The notes below the pieces were generated by a model, which was not told the origin of the DNA, did not search any database, and saw nothing but the letters and a program-made list of their open reading frames with translations. Position numbers and translations under genes: made by a program. Shown in pieces: positions 42,540 to 50,848 of a stretch of 60,138 nucleotides of DNA. Numbering within the stretch: position 1 is the stretch's first letter; each line of letters starts with the position of its first letter. The stretch lies in the NCBI RefSeq assembly GCF_009725235.1, contig NZ_WJFC01000070.1, forward strand, positions 1-60,138. The letters run 5' to 3'. This DNA comes from Scytonema sp. UIC 10036 (lineage in GTDB: Bacteria; Cyanobacteriota; Cyanobacteriia; Cyanobacteriales; Nostocaceae).

Positions 42540-42750
42540 TCAATTACAATTCGATGTCGTTGCGTTGTTCAACTTGGGATTGTTGGCTCCTTGAGAGCCA
42601 GTATTGTTTATCTTGTACGGTGGATTATTTTCGATAACGACAGCTTGTTGGGGAATGGTGCTGTTGTCATATATGCGAACCCGATCTGCTATTTCAACGG
42701 CGGTGCATCTGTAGTGATTTCATCTGCTGATACAAGAAATTCATTTTTAA
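42540..42750 (-). pseudogene. Remnant of a zeta-toxin-like ATPase C-terminus
   Basis: On the minus strand, AVEIADRVRIYDNS, then QQAVVIENNPPYKIN, resembles the C-terminal part of predicted ABC-type/zeta-toxin-like ATPases (a typical '-EA--L-D--Y-YDNS' block). Just upstream, a different frame reads YQQMKSLQM, which would join by a one-frame shift. Only about 60 residues remain, without the P-loop. It stops at 42540. The plus-strand frame across the same bases is made of repeat sequence and is not considered a gene. Confidence 0.4.
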
Positions 42751-42792
42751 AGAATAGGGGGTCTGACCCCTCAGTTGATACTTTCTCGTCCT

Positions 42793-42875
42793 CTCGTTCC
42801 CAGCCTTTAGCACAGAATGCATTACTAGAGGCTCTGCCTCCCATAAGGCATTCCCAGCCTGAGGCTGGGAACGAG
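42793..42875. repeat. Inverted repeat (CTCGTTCCCAGCCT family)
   Basis: CTCGTTCCCAGCCT (42793-42806) and AGGCTGGGAACGAG (42862-42875) are perfect 14-bp inverted arms around GAGGCTCTGCCTC. Related sequence occurs at 46130-46220, including the nearby GGGTCTGACCCC/GGGGTCAGACC motif. Confidence 0.8.
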
Positions 42876-42951
42876 ATGATACAAAGTTTGTACAGCTCCT
42901 CAAAATTAATGCGACAAACTACCAGAATTTATTTCAAGCAAGATACTGAAT

Positions 42952-43644
42952 TTATCTTAGGTTAGAACTTTGCCGCCCGCCTAGTCGTTCCGATTCAGCA
43001 GGAGGTAACACGTCAACAGAAATCGTTGCATATGGTCCCAACTTCTGACCAATAATTAAGAACCGAATAAAATCTCCCAATCCCTCAATTAACCGTGAAT
43101 TCCGTAGCTCTCCACAGTCTACTGGCGTGAAGCCAATGTCAAGAGCAAGTTGCATCACTGTTTTTCGAGAATTTTCGTTATTTGATGCAACAAAAACAGA
43201 GACTTTATAATCCTTCAAAGGCGTTGGTGCTAGCTCAAAAACCTCTTGAGCAAAAGTGTTAAATGCTTTGACTACATGAGCTTTGGGTACTTCTGCCGCC
43301 AACTTTTCTGCTAGGGATTGCTCAATAGGCGGGTAGGTAAATCCTTCTGGAATCTCAAAATTGTTGCAATCAATTAGGATTTTGCCATTGAAAATCTCAA
43401 TTGAGGAGATGACTTCTATTGGATTTACTCCTCTAATAGTATAAAGTAACACATCTCCAAAGGCAGCAGCTTCGTCGTTTGTTCCACCTTGCGTGCCGTG
43501 CCCCGCTAACTCAGCAACAGCTTTACCCTGTTCTGTAGTTCGAGCACCAAAGAAGACTTGATGCCCTTGCTCTGCCCAAAGGATACCAAGAGAGCGCCCC
43601 ATATTGCCACTACCGAGAATACCAATTTTCATTTGTTTGCTCAA
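42952..43644 (-). CDS. F420-type NADP oxidoreductase (NADPH-dependent F420 reductase family)
   Basis: This 230-residue Rossmann-fold protein has the dinucleotide motif GILGSGNMGRSLG near residue 9 and a FGARTTEQGKA segment, where basic residues after strand 2 favour NADP. IRGVNPIEVI, ILIDCNNFE and HVVKAFNTFA follow, as in the F420-dependent NADP reductase superfamily, which in bacteria mostly contains NADP-dependent oxidoreductases of unknown substrate. The first ATG (43644) is used here; MKIGILG four codons in would also fit. It lies 72 bp downstream of the AraC-type gene on the same strand and may be co-transcribed with it. Confidence 0.82.
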   Translation of the reverse strand: MSKQMKIGILGSGNMGRSLGILWAEQGHQVFFGARTTEQGKAVAELAGHGTQGGTNDEAAAFGDVLLYTIRGVNPIEVISSIEIFNGKILIDCNNFEIPEGFTYPPIEQSLAEKLAAEVPKAHVVKAFNTFAQEVFELAPTPLKDYKVSVFVASNNENSRKTVMQLALDIGFTPVDCGELRNSRLIEGLGDFIRFLIIGQKLGPYATISVDVLPPAESERLGGRQSSNLR

Positions 43645-43716
43645 GCTGGGTTTGGGTATGCACTCAAACCTATCACAGATGCTTAAGGGCTGTCTTTGCC
43701 ATTCTTTATAAAAATG

Positions 43717-44781
43717 TTACAATCTTGCAATAACTTTGCTTTCTACACCAATCGAGTGTCGGTACTTGTTAGGAGTCAATCCTGTCCAACGTCGGAAAGC
43801 ATGATTAAACGCGCTTAACTCTGAGTACCCTAATAGCAAAGCTACCTCAGTCAATGAGAATTCAGGCTCTTTGAGATACATCAGCGATAGTTGATATCGG
43901 GTTTTGTCTACCAATTGCTTATAGGTGGTATTGCGATCGCTTAAATACCTTTGTAATGTACGACTGCTTAACCCCAAACTAAAGGCTATATCTCCTACTG
44001 TCAGACATCCTTGCGGCAATGAACGAGCAATTGCCCGATTCACCAAGGTTACTAGTTCATCATCTACTTCTTTCTCCACGAAGAACTGATGCAAACGACT
44101 TTCTAAAATAGGTAAAAGACTCAAATCAGCAAACGGAACTTTTTGTTTGAGAAGTTCGCGTTCCATTGCAATAGCATTAATAGATTGGTTAAAAAGTACG
44201 GGAGCATTTAGCACCTGCTCGTATTCTAAAGCCTTTTTAGAAGAGTTATGCTCTAGCCACACTGTCTTAGGATACCAATGTTGACGGGTGAGAGTACGAA
44301 TACTGTTGATGGCAAATGCGATCGCTGTTTCGGCATCTTGTTTGCGAACTGAAATCCTTGCATCTGTCACTTGATAAGATAACCATGCTGTATTTCCATC
44401 AAGTGTCAGAGCAATTTCAGTACCTTGTTGCCATACACCAAAATATTGAACCAAGCTATTTAGGGCAGAACCAACGGTGGCAGAGTTTAGTAGAACATAA
44501 CCTAGTATGCCAAAGTTAGACACATGATGCGTAAAGCCATAATGCAATCCAAAAAAATCGTCTTGATTGAGAACAGCGAGCTTCTCTAATAATTGAATGT
44601 GCTGGTGTAATGAAAAATATTTAGTTTGATTGGCAATATCCTCAATTGTTAGCCCAGCTATTTTAAGAATGACTTGTTGTTCAATACCCAGTTGAACAGC
44701 CCTCTGAATGGCATTTACAACAAATTCCATTGCTATCATGGGAGGCATTGTCATAGAAGCCTTTACTCCAAACTTCTCCAA
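43717..44781 (-). CDS. AraC-family transcriptional regulator with arabinose-binding-like N-domain
   Basis: This 354-residue regulator has an N-terminal effector/dimerisation part (about 20-200) resembling the Arabinose_bd-type domain of OruR-like AraC proteins. The C-terminal AraC HTH_18 domain (about 245-345) carries LTVGDIAFSLGLSSRTLQRY and FSLTEVALLLGYSELSAFNH, then AFRRWTGLTPNKYR, so both helix-turn-helix units are intact. The gene is divergent from the MAPEG gene with 161 bp between starts, so it probably regulates that gene and itself from this spacer. The inducer is unknown. Confidence 0.88.
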   Translation of the reverse strand: MEKFGVKASMTMPPMIAMEFVVNAIQRAVQLGIEQQVILKIAGLTIEDIANQTKYFSLHQHIQLLEKLAVLNQDDFFGLHYGFTHHVSNFGILGYVLLNSATVGSALNSLVQYFGVWQQGTEIALTLDGNTAWLSYQVTDARISVRKQDAETAIAFAINSIRTLTRQHWYPKTVWLEHNSSKKALEYEQVLNAPVLFNQSINAIAMERELLKQKVPFADLSLLPILESRLHQFFVEKEVDDELVTLVNRAIARSLPQGCLTVGDIAFSLGLSSRTLQRYLSDRNTTYKQLVDKTRYQLSLMYLKEPEFSLTEVALLLGYSELSAFNHAFRRWTGLTPNKYRHSIGVESKVIARL

Positions 44782-44942
44782 ACGGATAAGACGTCACATC
44801 GCTTTTTGAGAATTGCATTTTTAGTCATATTGGCATCTTATATCAAATTCTGTGTCCTGTAATATCAAGACAAATAAGAAACTAACGTTTTACTGTAGAT
44901 GTTGCTGAAGCCGACAAGAGTTAATATCGGTTTTGTAATAAT

Positions 44943-45452
44943 ATGAATACCAGCATGATTCCCATCTCAACTTTTTTTATTGGGCTTAACGGTTTCATAG
45001 CCTTTGCTCTGTCCTATATTGTAGTGATGGAACGCACAAGAACTAGGATTTGGCACGGTGAGTCAAAAGAGGATGTTTTGATGCAACCCGATCCGCTAGC
45101 GTATCCAACAGCATGGGTTGCGACAGTCGAAAAAATCAGTCAAGGGTTGTCTGTTGACAAAACTATTGATGAATCTATGTTACAGCGTAAAGTTCGCGCC
45201 CACGGCAATTTCACAGAATATGTACCTATCGGCTTGCTGTTTATGATTGCATTGGAATTAATGCACTCTGTGGTTTGGCTGGTATGGCTTCTTGGCGGAA
45301 CGCTCACATTAGCTCGAATTTTCTATGCTTGCGGTGTTATTACCAAATACGGTCCTTCTATTGGACGTGCGATCGGTTTTTTCTCAACTGGGTTTGTCTA
45401 CATAGTTGGTAGCTTAGCTTGCCTTTACTATGGTTTAAAAGAAATTTTGTAA
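44943..45452 (+). CDS. MAPEG family membrane protein
   Basis: This 169-residue protein has about four hydrophobic helices. The MAPEG signature RKVRAHGNFTEYVPIGLLFM near residue 85 is preceded by the VDKTIDESMLQ stretch. Family members include microsomal glutathione S-transferase and leukotriene synthase; bacterial members are often linked to detoxification. A 50-residue insert (RIWHGESKEDVLMQPDPLAY and onward) follows the first helix. The gene is divergently arranged with an AraC-type regulator, the likely controller. A hairpin at 45484-45511 follows. Confidence 0.85.
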   Translation: MNTSMIPISTFFIGLNGFIAFALSYIVVMERTRTRIWHGESKEDVLMQPDPLAYPTAWVATVEKISQGLSVDKTIDESMLQRKVRAHGNFTEYVPIGLLFMIALELMHSVVWLVWLLGGTLTLARIFYACGVITKYGPSIGRAIGFFSTGFVYIVGSLACLYYGLKEIL

Positions 45453-45483
45453 GATTTTTTAAATTAATAATCAAAAGGAGAAA

Positions 45484-45511
45484 AGCCTAGTTGATATCTT
45501 TCAACTAGGCT
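45484..45511 (+). terminator. Perfect hairpin after the MAPEG gene
   Basis: Arms AGCCTAGTTGA (45484-45494) and TCAACTAGGCT (45501-45511) form an 11-bp stem with a 6-base loop. There is no T tract, so it is only a possible terminator or mRNA-stabilising structure. Confidence 0.5.
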
Positions 45512-45568
45512 GTAGATCTACAATGTTAGTGAGAGATTCTTGGCGGCAACGCTTACAAGGAGGTTAAA

Positions 45569-46087
45569 ATGGACAACCAAAAAGAACATCTCTATTCAGT
45601 CTCCAGCCCTCTGGACTTATTACTTGACTCTAACTATATGCAGCAGGCAATTACAGACGAAGCAGAAGTTGGAGAAAATATCGGTGCTGGATTAGACTGG
45701 GAATCGCATATGGGTACATTATTATCCAATTTACCTCTACTTGGGCGTTTGACTACTTTACGTGTATCGCTCAATCGTGAAGCACGACTAACTATTGAAG
45801 CTCTGAATTTGGGAGATGAAACCAAACAAATAACGCGAACGGCGAGAGCGTGTATAAAAAATAGATTGTTGTCCCCTACAGAAGCAATTATTCCTCATAT
45901 AAAAGCTGTCTTGTCACAAGATGATTTGTATACTCAAGAGTATATATCTAACAGGCAAGTTTTAAAATCTTTACTTAAAGAACTTCTTACAGATTCAGAC
46001 AGAGAAGAAATCGCTGCAGCAGGGGCTAGCTTGATACGCACAAAAATTGTCTCTCAACTGAGCTTCTCAGAGGAAGTATTATTATAA
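45569..46087 (+). CDS. Hypothetical protein
   Basis: I do not recognise this 172-residue protein. It starts with a strong AAGGAGGT ribosome-binding site about five bases before the ATG, so it is very probably translated. The sequence is soluble and mostly helical: an acidic N-terminal third (residues 1-50), then LNREARLTIEALNLGDETKQ, then RACIKNRLLSPTEAIIPHIK and LKSLLKELLTDSDREE. No catalytic motif or membrane segment is visible. It stands beside the peptide export module (HlyD, precursor, C39 transporter), but on the opposite strand from the HlyD gene. A link to that module is only positional. Confidence 0.6.
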   Translation: MDNQKEHLYSVSSPLDLLLDSNYMQQAITDEAEVGENIGAGLDWESHMGTLLSNLPLLGRLTTLRVSLNREARLTIEALNLGDETKQITRTARACIKNRLLSPTEAIIPHIKAVLSQDDLYTQEYISNRQVLKSLLKELLTDSDREEIAAAGASLIRTKIVSQLSFSEEVLL

Positions 46088-46129
46088 TTCGTTCCGGTGG
46101 TTCTACTACAGAATGCAGATCGCGAGGCT

Positions 46130-46220
46130 CTGCAGAGCAAGCGCTACTTGCACACAGGAGGCGGAGCCTCCAAAGACGGCATTCCCAGCCTGAGGCTGGG
46201 AACGAGGTGGGGGGTCAGAC
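46130..46220. repeat. Dispersed repeat related to 42793-42875
   Basis: GGAGGCGGAGCCTCC, then GGCATTCCCAGCCTGAGGCT, then GGGAACGAGG and GGGGTCAGACC. The parts match the repeat at 42760-42875, rearranged. It fills the gap between the hypothetical gene and the HlyD-type gene. Confidence 0.7.
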
Positions 46221-46276
46221 CTATCAAGAGCCAACCGCATCCGTAAAAGTTGTCGGGAATCTGGGCAACTGAATGT

Positions 46277-47815
46277 TCACAAATCTGTTAATAGTCTGGC
46301 TTTTCTAAGCAGAAACTGTAGTACTGTTTCTGAAGAAGAAATAATATCTGCTCTGGCTTCCATACCTGATTGAATGGTACATTTGCGATCGCCGAGCTTG
46401 AGTTCTAAGCTTTCTGGTTGGATAAATACCTCATACACAGCACTTGTTTGAGTTATGGTGTTGTTAGACGTGACAGAATCTGGAGAAATAGAACTCACTC
46501 GAGCTTTGAGAGTTCCATAATCGGTATAAGGACAAGCAGAAACTCGTACTTGCACCATTTGACCCTTTTTCACTTTGCGGAGATGAGAAGAAGATACCAG
46601 TGCTTTGATGACTAAAGGAGAATCATTAGGTGCAATTTCAGCAACGACATCACCAAGATGTACAACTTGTAAGGGATTACGCAGTTTAAGCTGTTGAATC
46701 ACACCAGATGCAGTCGCCCGAAGAACTGTAGCTTTAATATCATCTTCCACTTGTTGAAGTTCTTCTTGCTCGCGGTTTAATGTTTTTTGAATTTCTACTC
46801 TTTGTTGGATCAGTTGTTCTCGCTCTTGATTTAATTTAGCTAGCGTCACTTTCACAGCAGCAGTTTCTTCCGCAATTTTTGCTTTAGAAATGGTGAGATT
46901 TGGAGCGTCAGAACCGAGAGATGCAAATGCTGCTTGCAGTCTGGCTTCTGCTGCTTTTACTACCTGTTGTTGCTGCTTAATGGCTTCTTGATGCTCTTCA
47001 AAACTGGCTGTTTGTAATATAAAGAGTTGTTCTTGCTGTTGTACGGCAAGTTGTGCTTCTTGAAATCGATCTACAGAAATTGAGCCGGTTTTTGCTAAAG
47101 GTTGATATCTATCTCGCCGTGCTTTGGCTGCTTTTAATGAAACCTCACTGGATTTTAACTGCGCTTGGGCTGATTTTAAAGCTAGCTGAGTTTTGCGTAA
47201 TTCTACTTGGGTTCGGTTTAAATTGGCTTGGGCTTCTCGTAATTGCGCGGATGCGATCGCTTTCTTTTGTTGGGCATCGTATTGGCTGCGGTTGAGTTCG
47301 GCTTCAGTTATGGCAATGGCACGGTGAGTCCGTTTGCCTTCTGCTGCTATCTGCCCATCTAATGCTTTGATTTGAGCATTTAGTTGAGCGAGTTGCAGTG
47401 TAGCTTGCTCGATATTGGTGAGCAGTTGTTTTTTTTTAGTTTCCAAACGGTCATCGCTCATTGTGGCAATGATATCACCTTTTTTGATCGCCTGATTTGC
47501 TTGTACTGCAATACTTTTAATCGTGCCTTCTGTTGCGGCTTGTACTAAACGCAGTTCCCCATTAGGACGAATCACAGCCGATGTTTTAATTGTAACTTTA
47601 TATTTTAGGAAACTCGCCAGTGTCAGCGTAACACCAAAGATAGTCAGGAGAACAATGCCACCAATAGAGCACCAGTTGCTAATAGGAGGCAAAAATTCTT
47701 CTAACGTAGCAGCGTGGAGAAAGTCTGGATTCGGCAACCCTTGGTTCTTGGTATCTAAGGGAGAATCTGCATCAAACATTAAGAGTTCATTATGTGAAGA
47801 ATTCGGCTCTGCCAT
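46277..47815 (-). CDS. HlyD-family membrane fusion protein for peptide export
   Basis: This 512-residue periplasmic adaptor of the type used with C39-peptidase ABC transporters has a cytoplasmic N-terminus (1-47), then one membrane helix (WCSIGGIVLLTIFGVTLTLA). A lipoyl-like half (IKSIAVQANQAIKKGDIIAT), long coiled-coil hairpins rich in Gln, Ala and Lys (about 125-345), and the second lipoyl and beta-barrel halves (LQVVHLGDVVAEIAPNDSPL) follow. It would bridge the inner-membrane transporter to an outer-membrane TolC channel, which is not in this window. It is divergent from the precursor-peptide and transporter genes, with 201 bp between starts. Confidence 0.88.
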   Translation of the reverse strand: MAEPNSSHNELLMFDADSPLDTKNQGLPNPDFLHAATLEEFLPPISNWCSIGGIVLLTIFGVTLTLASFLKYKVTIKTSAVIRPNGELRLVQAATEGTIKSIAVQANQAIKKGDIIATMSDDRLETKKKQLLTNIEQATLQLAQLNAQIKALDGQIAAEGKRTHRAIAITEAELNRSQYDAQQKKAIASAQLREAQANLNRTQVELRKTQLALKSAQAQLKSSEVSLKAAKARRDRYQPLAKTGSISVDRFQEAQLAVQQQEQLFILQTASFEEHQEAIKQQQQVVKAAEARLQAAFASLGSDAPNLTISKAKIAEETAAVKVTLAKLNQEREQLIQQRVEIQKTLNREQEELQQVEDDIKATVLRATASGVIQQLKLRNPLQVVHLGDVVAEIAPNDSPLVIKALVSSSHLRKVKKGQMVQVRVSACPYTDYGTLKARVSSISPDSVTSNNTITQTSAVYEVFIQPESLELKLGDRKCTIQSGMEARADIISSSETVLQFLLRKARLLTDL

Positions 47816-48016
47816 TTTAGTTTATTTTTCGTAAAAATGTGTTCTAAATTAAACTTTTGATTAAGGTATTTTTTGGAGCTTGTTGAACAGATATTCTTGA
47901 ATTAGAATTTATACAAACGATGAAATAAGTAAATATACTTCGTTGAGAGAATGAAGTTCTAAAACTTGTAAATTCGTATTTTTTGGTTTTGTTTATCCCC
48001 CTACAAGGACAAAAAT
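47816..48016. promoter_or_regulatory. Divergent promoter region of the peptide export module
   Basis: These 201 bp separate the HlyD-type start (minus) from the precursor peptide start (plus) and must carry promoters for both. An AAGGA at 48006-48010 is the ribosome-binding site for the peptide. No operator was recognised by eye. Confidence 0.5.
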
Positions 48017-48220
48017 ATGTTCCCTAAGAAACAGATGCATAGGCAGGAAGAACTATGCATGCAAAAAAACAAGTGGCTGAACGTTCTGGCAACTCAAGAG
48101 CAAGAACTAGAACTCACTGAAGATATAACCGATGCTCAGGGTTCGAGTATAGTTGGTGGAAATACTACTTCCAAACGCGGAAGGTCTAGTACACCTACAA
48201 CCAGTACTTATGCTTATTAG
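48017..48220 (+). CDS. Double-glycine leader precursor peptide
   Basis: This 67-residue peptide lies directly upstream of a C39-peptidase transporter. The leader is acidic near its end (LELTEDITDAQGSS) and closes with IVGG (Gly47-Gly48), the classical cleavage signature for C39 proteases. Cleavage would release a 19-residue core, NTTSKRGRSSTPTTSTYAY, which is rich in Ser, Thr and Arg and contains no Cys or acidic residue. Lack of Cys argues against a lanthipeptide or disulfide-bridged bacteriocin; no modification enzyme is nearby. Alternative in-frame ATGs exist at codons 7 and 15, but AAGGA at 48006-48010 fits the first. Function (bacteriocin, pheromone or matrix peptide) is unknown. Confidence 0.72.
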   Translation: MFPKKQMHRQEELCMQKNKWLNVLATQEQELELTEDITDAQGSSIVGGNTTSKRGRSSTPTTSTYAY

Positions 48221-48356
48221 CGGATGCATCATTTGCGGTTATAGTCGCGGCATCAAAAATTTTGATTAGATAAGCGCTGCGTTGAGTAACAAACGCTCAT
48301 AGTGGGAATACTAATCAAGTTGACAACACTATGCGTTGACTAACCGCAATCGCTAG

Positions 48357-50501
48357 ATGAAATACCAGATAGTTTTGCAACACGGTGAAGAAGATTGTGG
48401 TGCTGCTTGCATCGCCACGATTGCCAAACATTACGGGCGCACCTTTGCAATGAGTCGAATTCGGGAAGTTGTTGGTACCGGGCAACTGGGTACGACGCTT
48501 GTGGGTTTAAGACGTGGCGCAGAAAGCCTTGGTTTTAATGCCCGACAAGTCAGAGCAGCTCCTCAACTGATTGATAGACTCAGTGAAGTCCCTCTACCTG
48601 CCATCATCCACTGGAAAGGATATCACTGGGTTGTTTTGTATGGGCAAAAGAAAAAAAAATATATTATTGCTGACCCAGGTGTAGGGATTCGCTACATTAG
48701 TCATGATGAATTAACAACAGCTTGGGCAAATCGCATCATGCTGTTACTCATACCGGATGAAATCCGGTTTTATCAACAACAGTCAGATAAGATTGATGGC
48801 TTCAAGAGATTATTAAAGCGGATTTTGCCCTATCGCAATATTTTGACTGAGGCAATAGTCATTAACTTAGTGATGGGGCTTCTTGCTCTTGCAAATCCTT
48901 TTTTAATTCAAATCTTGACTGATGACGTATTGGTACAAAATGATACATCTCTTTTAGCGAGTGTGGCTATTAGTGCTGCACTTATGAATATCTTTAGTAA
49001 TACCTTAAAGCTGGTACAAACTAACTTAATTGCCCAATTTGCCCAACGCTTGGAATTAGGTCTCATTCTAGATTTTGGCAGACAAATTTTGCGTCTTCCT
49101 TTAACGTACTATGAAACCCGTCGCAGTGGTGAAATTGTCAGCAGACTTAGAGATATTGAAGAAATTAATCAGTTAGCTTCCCAAGTTATCCTCCATCTTC
49201 CCAGTCAACTATTTGTTGCATTGGTTTCTTTAGGATTTATGTATTTTTATAGTTATAAGTTATTTTTTTTAGCTATATTATCTGCTTTGTTAATGACTTT
49301 GACTACATTAATTTCTCTACCTAGATTACGACGCCAAATTCGTGATGTTATTGTTGCAAAGTCAGAAAATCAAGGGGTATTAATAGAAAGTTTTAAAGGT
49401 ATACTGACTCTGAAAACTGCCAATGCAGCACCCCAGACGTGGGAAGAAATTCAATATCGTTTTGGTAGTCTTGCCAATCTTAACTTTCGGACAATTCAAA
49501 TTGCAATTAATAATAATGTGTTTTCTAATTTAGTTTCTGGAGCGGGCAATATCGCCATACTTTGGGTTGGTAGCAATTTAGCGATCGCACAAGAATTAAG
49601 CATTGGTCAACTCTTGGCATTTAACACCATGAGTATTAACGTGACTGTATTCATCAATACTTTGATTGATATTCTAGAAGAATTCACTCGCGTACAAACA
49701 GCCGCTCAACGCATTACAGAAGTGATAGACACGACTCCAGAAGACCAAAACGAACAACGCAAACCTTGGGCAAATATTCCTAGCAATGCAGAAATTATCT
49801 GTACGAAACTACATTTTCATCATATTGGAAGAGTAGAATTATTAGAAAATTTTTCCTTAACAATTCCAGGAGGTAAAGTCACTGCCTTAATTGGAAAATC
49901 GGGTTGTGGCAAAAGCACCTTAGCTAAAATCATTGCCGGGTTATATCCTCTCAAATGTGGTAATATTTGTTATGGGATTTATAATCAAAAAGATTTATCT
50001 TTAGAATGCAGGCGACAGCAAGTGATATTAGTTCCCCAAGAAACTCATTTTTGGAGCCGTTCTATCCTAGATAATTTCCGATTGAGTTACCCCAATGCAT
50101 CTTTTGAGCAAATTGTTAAAGCTTGCCAAATTGCTGGAGCCGATGAATTTATTAAAGAATTGCCAGATAACTACCAAACTATCTTAGGAGAATTTGGTGT
50201 TAATCTTTCAGGAGGGCAAAAGCAGAGATTAGCCATAGCCAGAACACTTGTTGCCAATCCATCCATACTTATTTTAGATGAATCAACGAGTGCATTAGAC
50301 CCTATATTAGAAGCAGAAGTTTTAGATAAAATTTTATATAACCGACAGGGTAAGACAACAATTCTTATCAGTCACCGCCCTAGAGTTATTGGGCGAGCAG
50401 ACTTTATCGTATTCTTGGAAAAAGGACAAGTCAAAATACAAGGTAGTTCCGAAGAATTGCGTTCCCATTCAGGAGAACATTTAGAATTTTTAACACCTTA
50501 A
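48357..50501 (+). CDS. C39-peptidase-containing ABC transporter (PCAT)
   Basis: This 714-residue protein combines protease, membrane and ATPase domains. The N-terminal C39 peptidase has Gln8, Cys14 (EEDCGAAC), His90 (WKGYHWVV) and Asp106 (IADPGVG), a complete set. The membrane domain spans about 155-430. The nucleotide-binding domain has Walker A GKSGCGKST, signature NLSGGQKQRLAIAR and Walker B LILDEST, and ends with an H-loop (LISHRPR). It would cleave the double-glycine leader and export the core peptide using the HlyD-type adaptor encoded divergently. The gene starts 136 bp after the precursor peptide, most likely in one transcript. Confidence 0.92.
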   Translation: MKYQIVLQHGEEDCGAACIATIAKHYGRTFAMSRIREVVGTGQLGTTLVGLRRGAESLGFNARQVRAAPQLIDRLSEVPLPAIIHWKGYHWVVLYGQKKKKYIIADPGVGIRYISHDELTTAWANRIMLLLIPDEIRFYQQQSDKIDGFKRLLKRILPYRNILTEAIVINLVMGLLALANPFLIQILTDDVLVQNDTSLLASVAISAALMNIFSNTLKLVQTNLIAQFAQRLELGLILDFGRQILRLPLTYYETRRSGEIVSRLRDIEEINQLASQVILHLPSQLFVALVSLGFMYFYSYKLFFLAILSALLMTLTTLISLPRLRRQIRDVIVAKSENQGVLIESFKGILTLKTANAAPQTWEEIQYRFGSLANLNFRTIQIAINNNVFSNLVSGAGNIAILWVGSNLAIAQELSIGQLLAFNTMSINVTVFINTLIDILEEFTRVQTAAQRITEVIDTTPEDQNEQRKPWANIPSNAEIICTKLHFHHIGRVELLENFSLTIPGGKVTALIGKSGCGKSTLAKIIAGLYPLKCGNICYGIYNQKDLSLECRRQQVILVPQETHFWSRSILDNFRLSYPNASFEQIVKACQIAGADEFIKELPDNYQTILGEFGVNLSGGQKQRLAIARTLVANPSILILDESTSALDPILEAEVLDKILYNRQGKTTILISHRPRVIGRADFIVFLEKGQVKIQGSSEELRSHSGEHLEFLTP

Positions 50502-50848
50502 GTTGGGGATTTCTCGGACGACACATCTACAAAAGTTTATGCATCGTCAGAAATTTATCTGTAAATCTTATAATTTCACTCTTATTATTTATGTTTTATG
50601 TCTAATTTGCCATATTTACTAGAAATTAGTACTGTTTTCAGGAAAATTACGGCGATCGCGGCTGTGAATGATTAGAGAAGGTTAGTCACCGAAAGCTAAT
50701 TAGATCGATACTTTTGGACGAGTTGGCACTAAATAGCAGCTTCCCTAGCATTAAGCGCTCTTGACACATGATGTAAAACATGAACAAGTTAGATTAGTAC
50801 GTATGCTAGAGTAGGGGCAAAATAATTAATTTTTATCAAAGTGAAGCA
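50502..50848. other. Spacer upstream of the ycf46-like gene
   Basis: This stretch of 347 bp shows no frame with recognisable protein features. It probably carries the promoter of the ycf46-like gene. TAGATTAGTACGTATGCTAG (around 50790-50810) is the only region resembling a promoter, without a clear consensus. Confidence 0.45.

Noticed and set aside
42591..42965. A 124-codon plus-strand frame
   Set aside because: It runs antisense through a zeta-toxin-like remnant and through an inverted repeat; the residues show no protein-like pattern.
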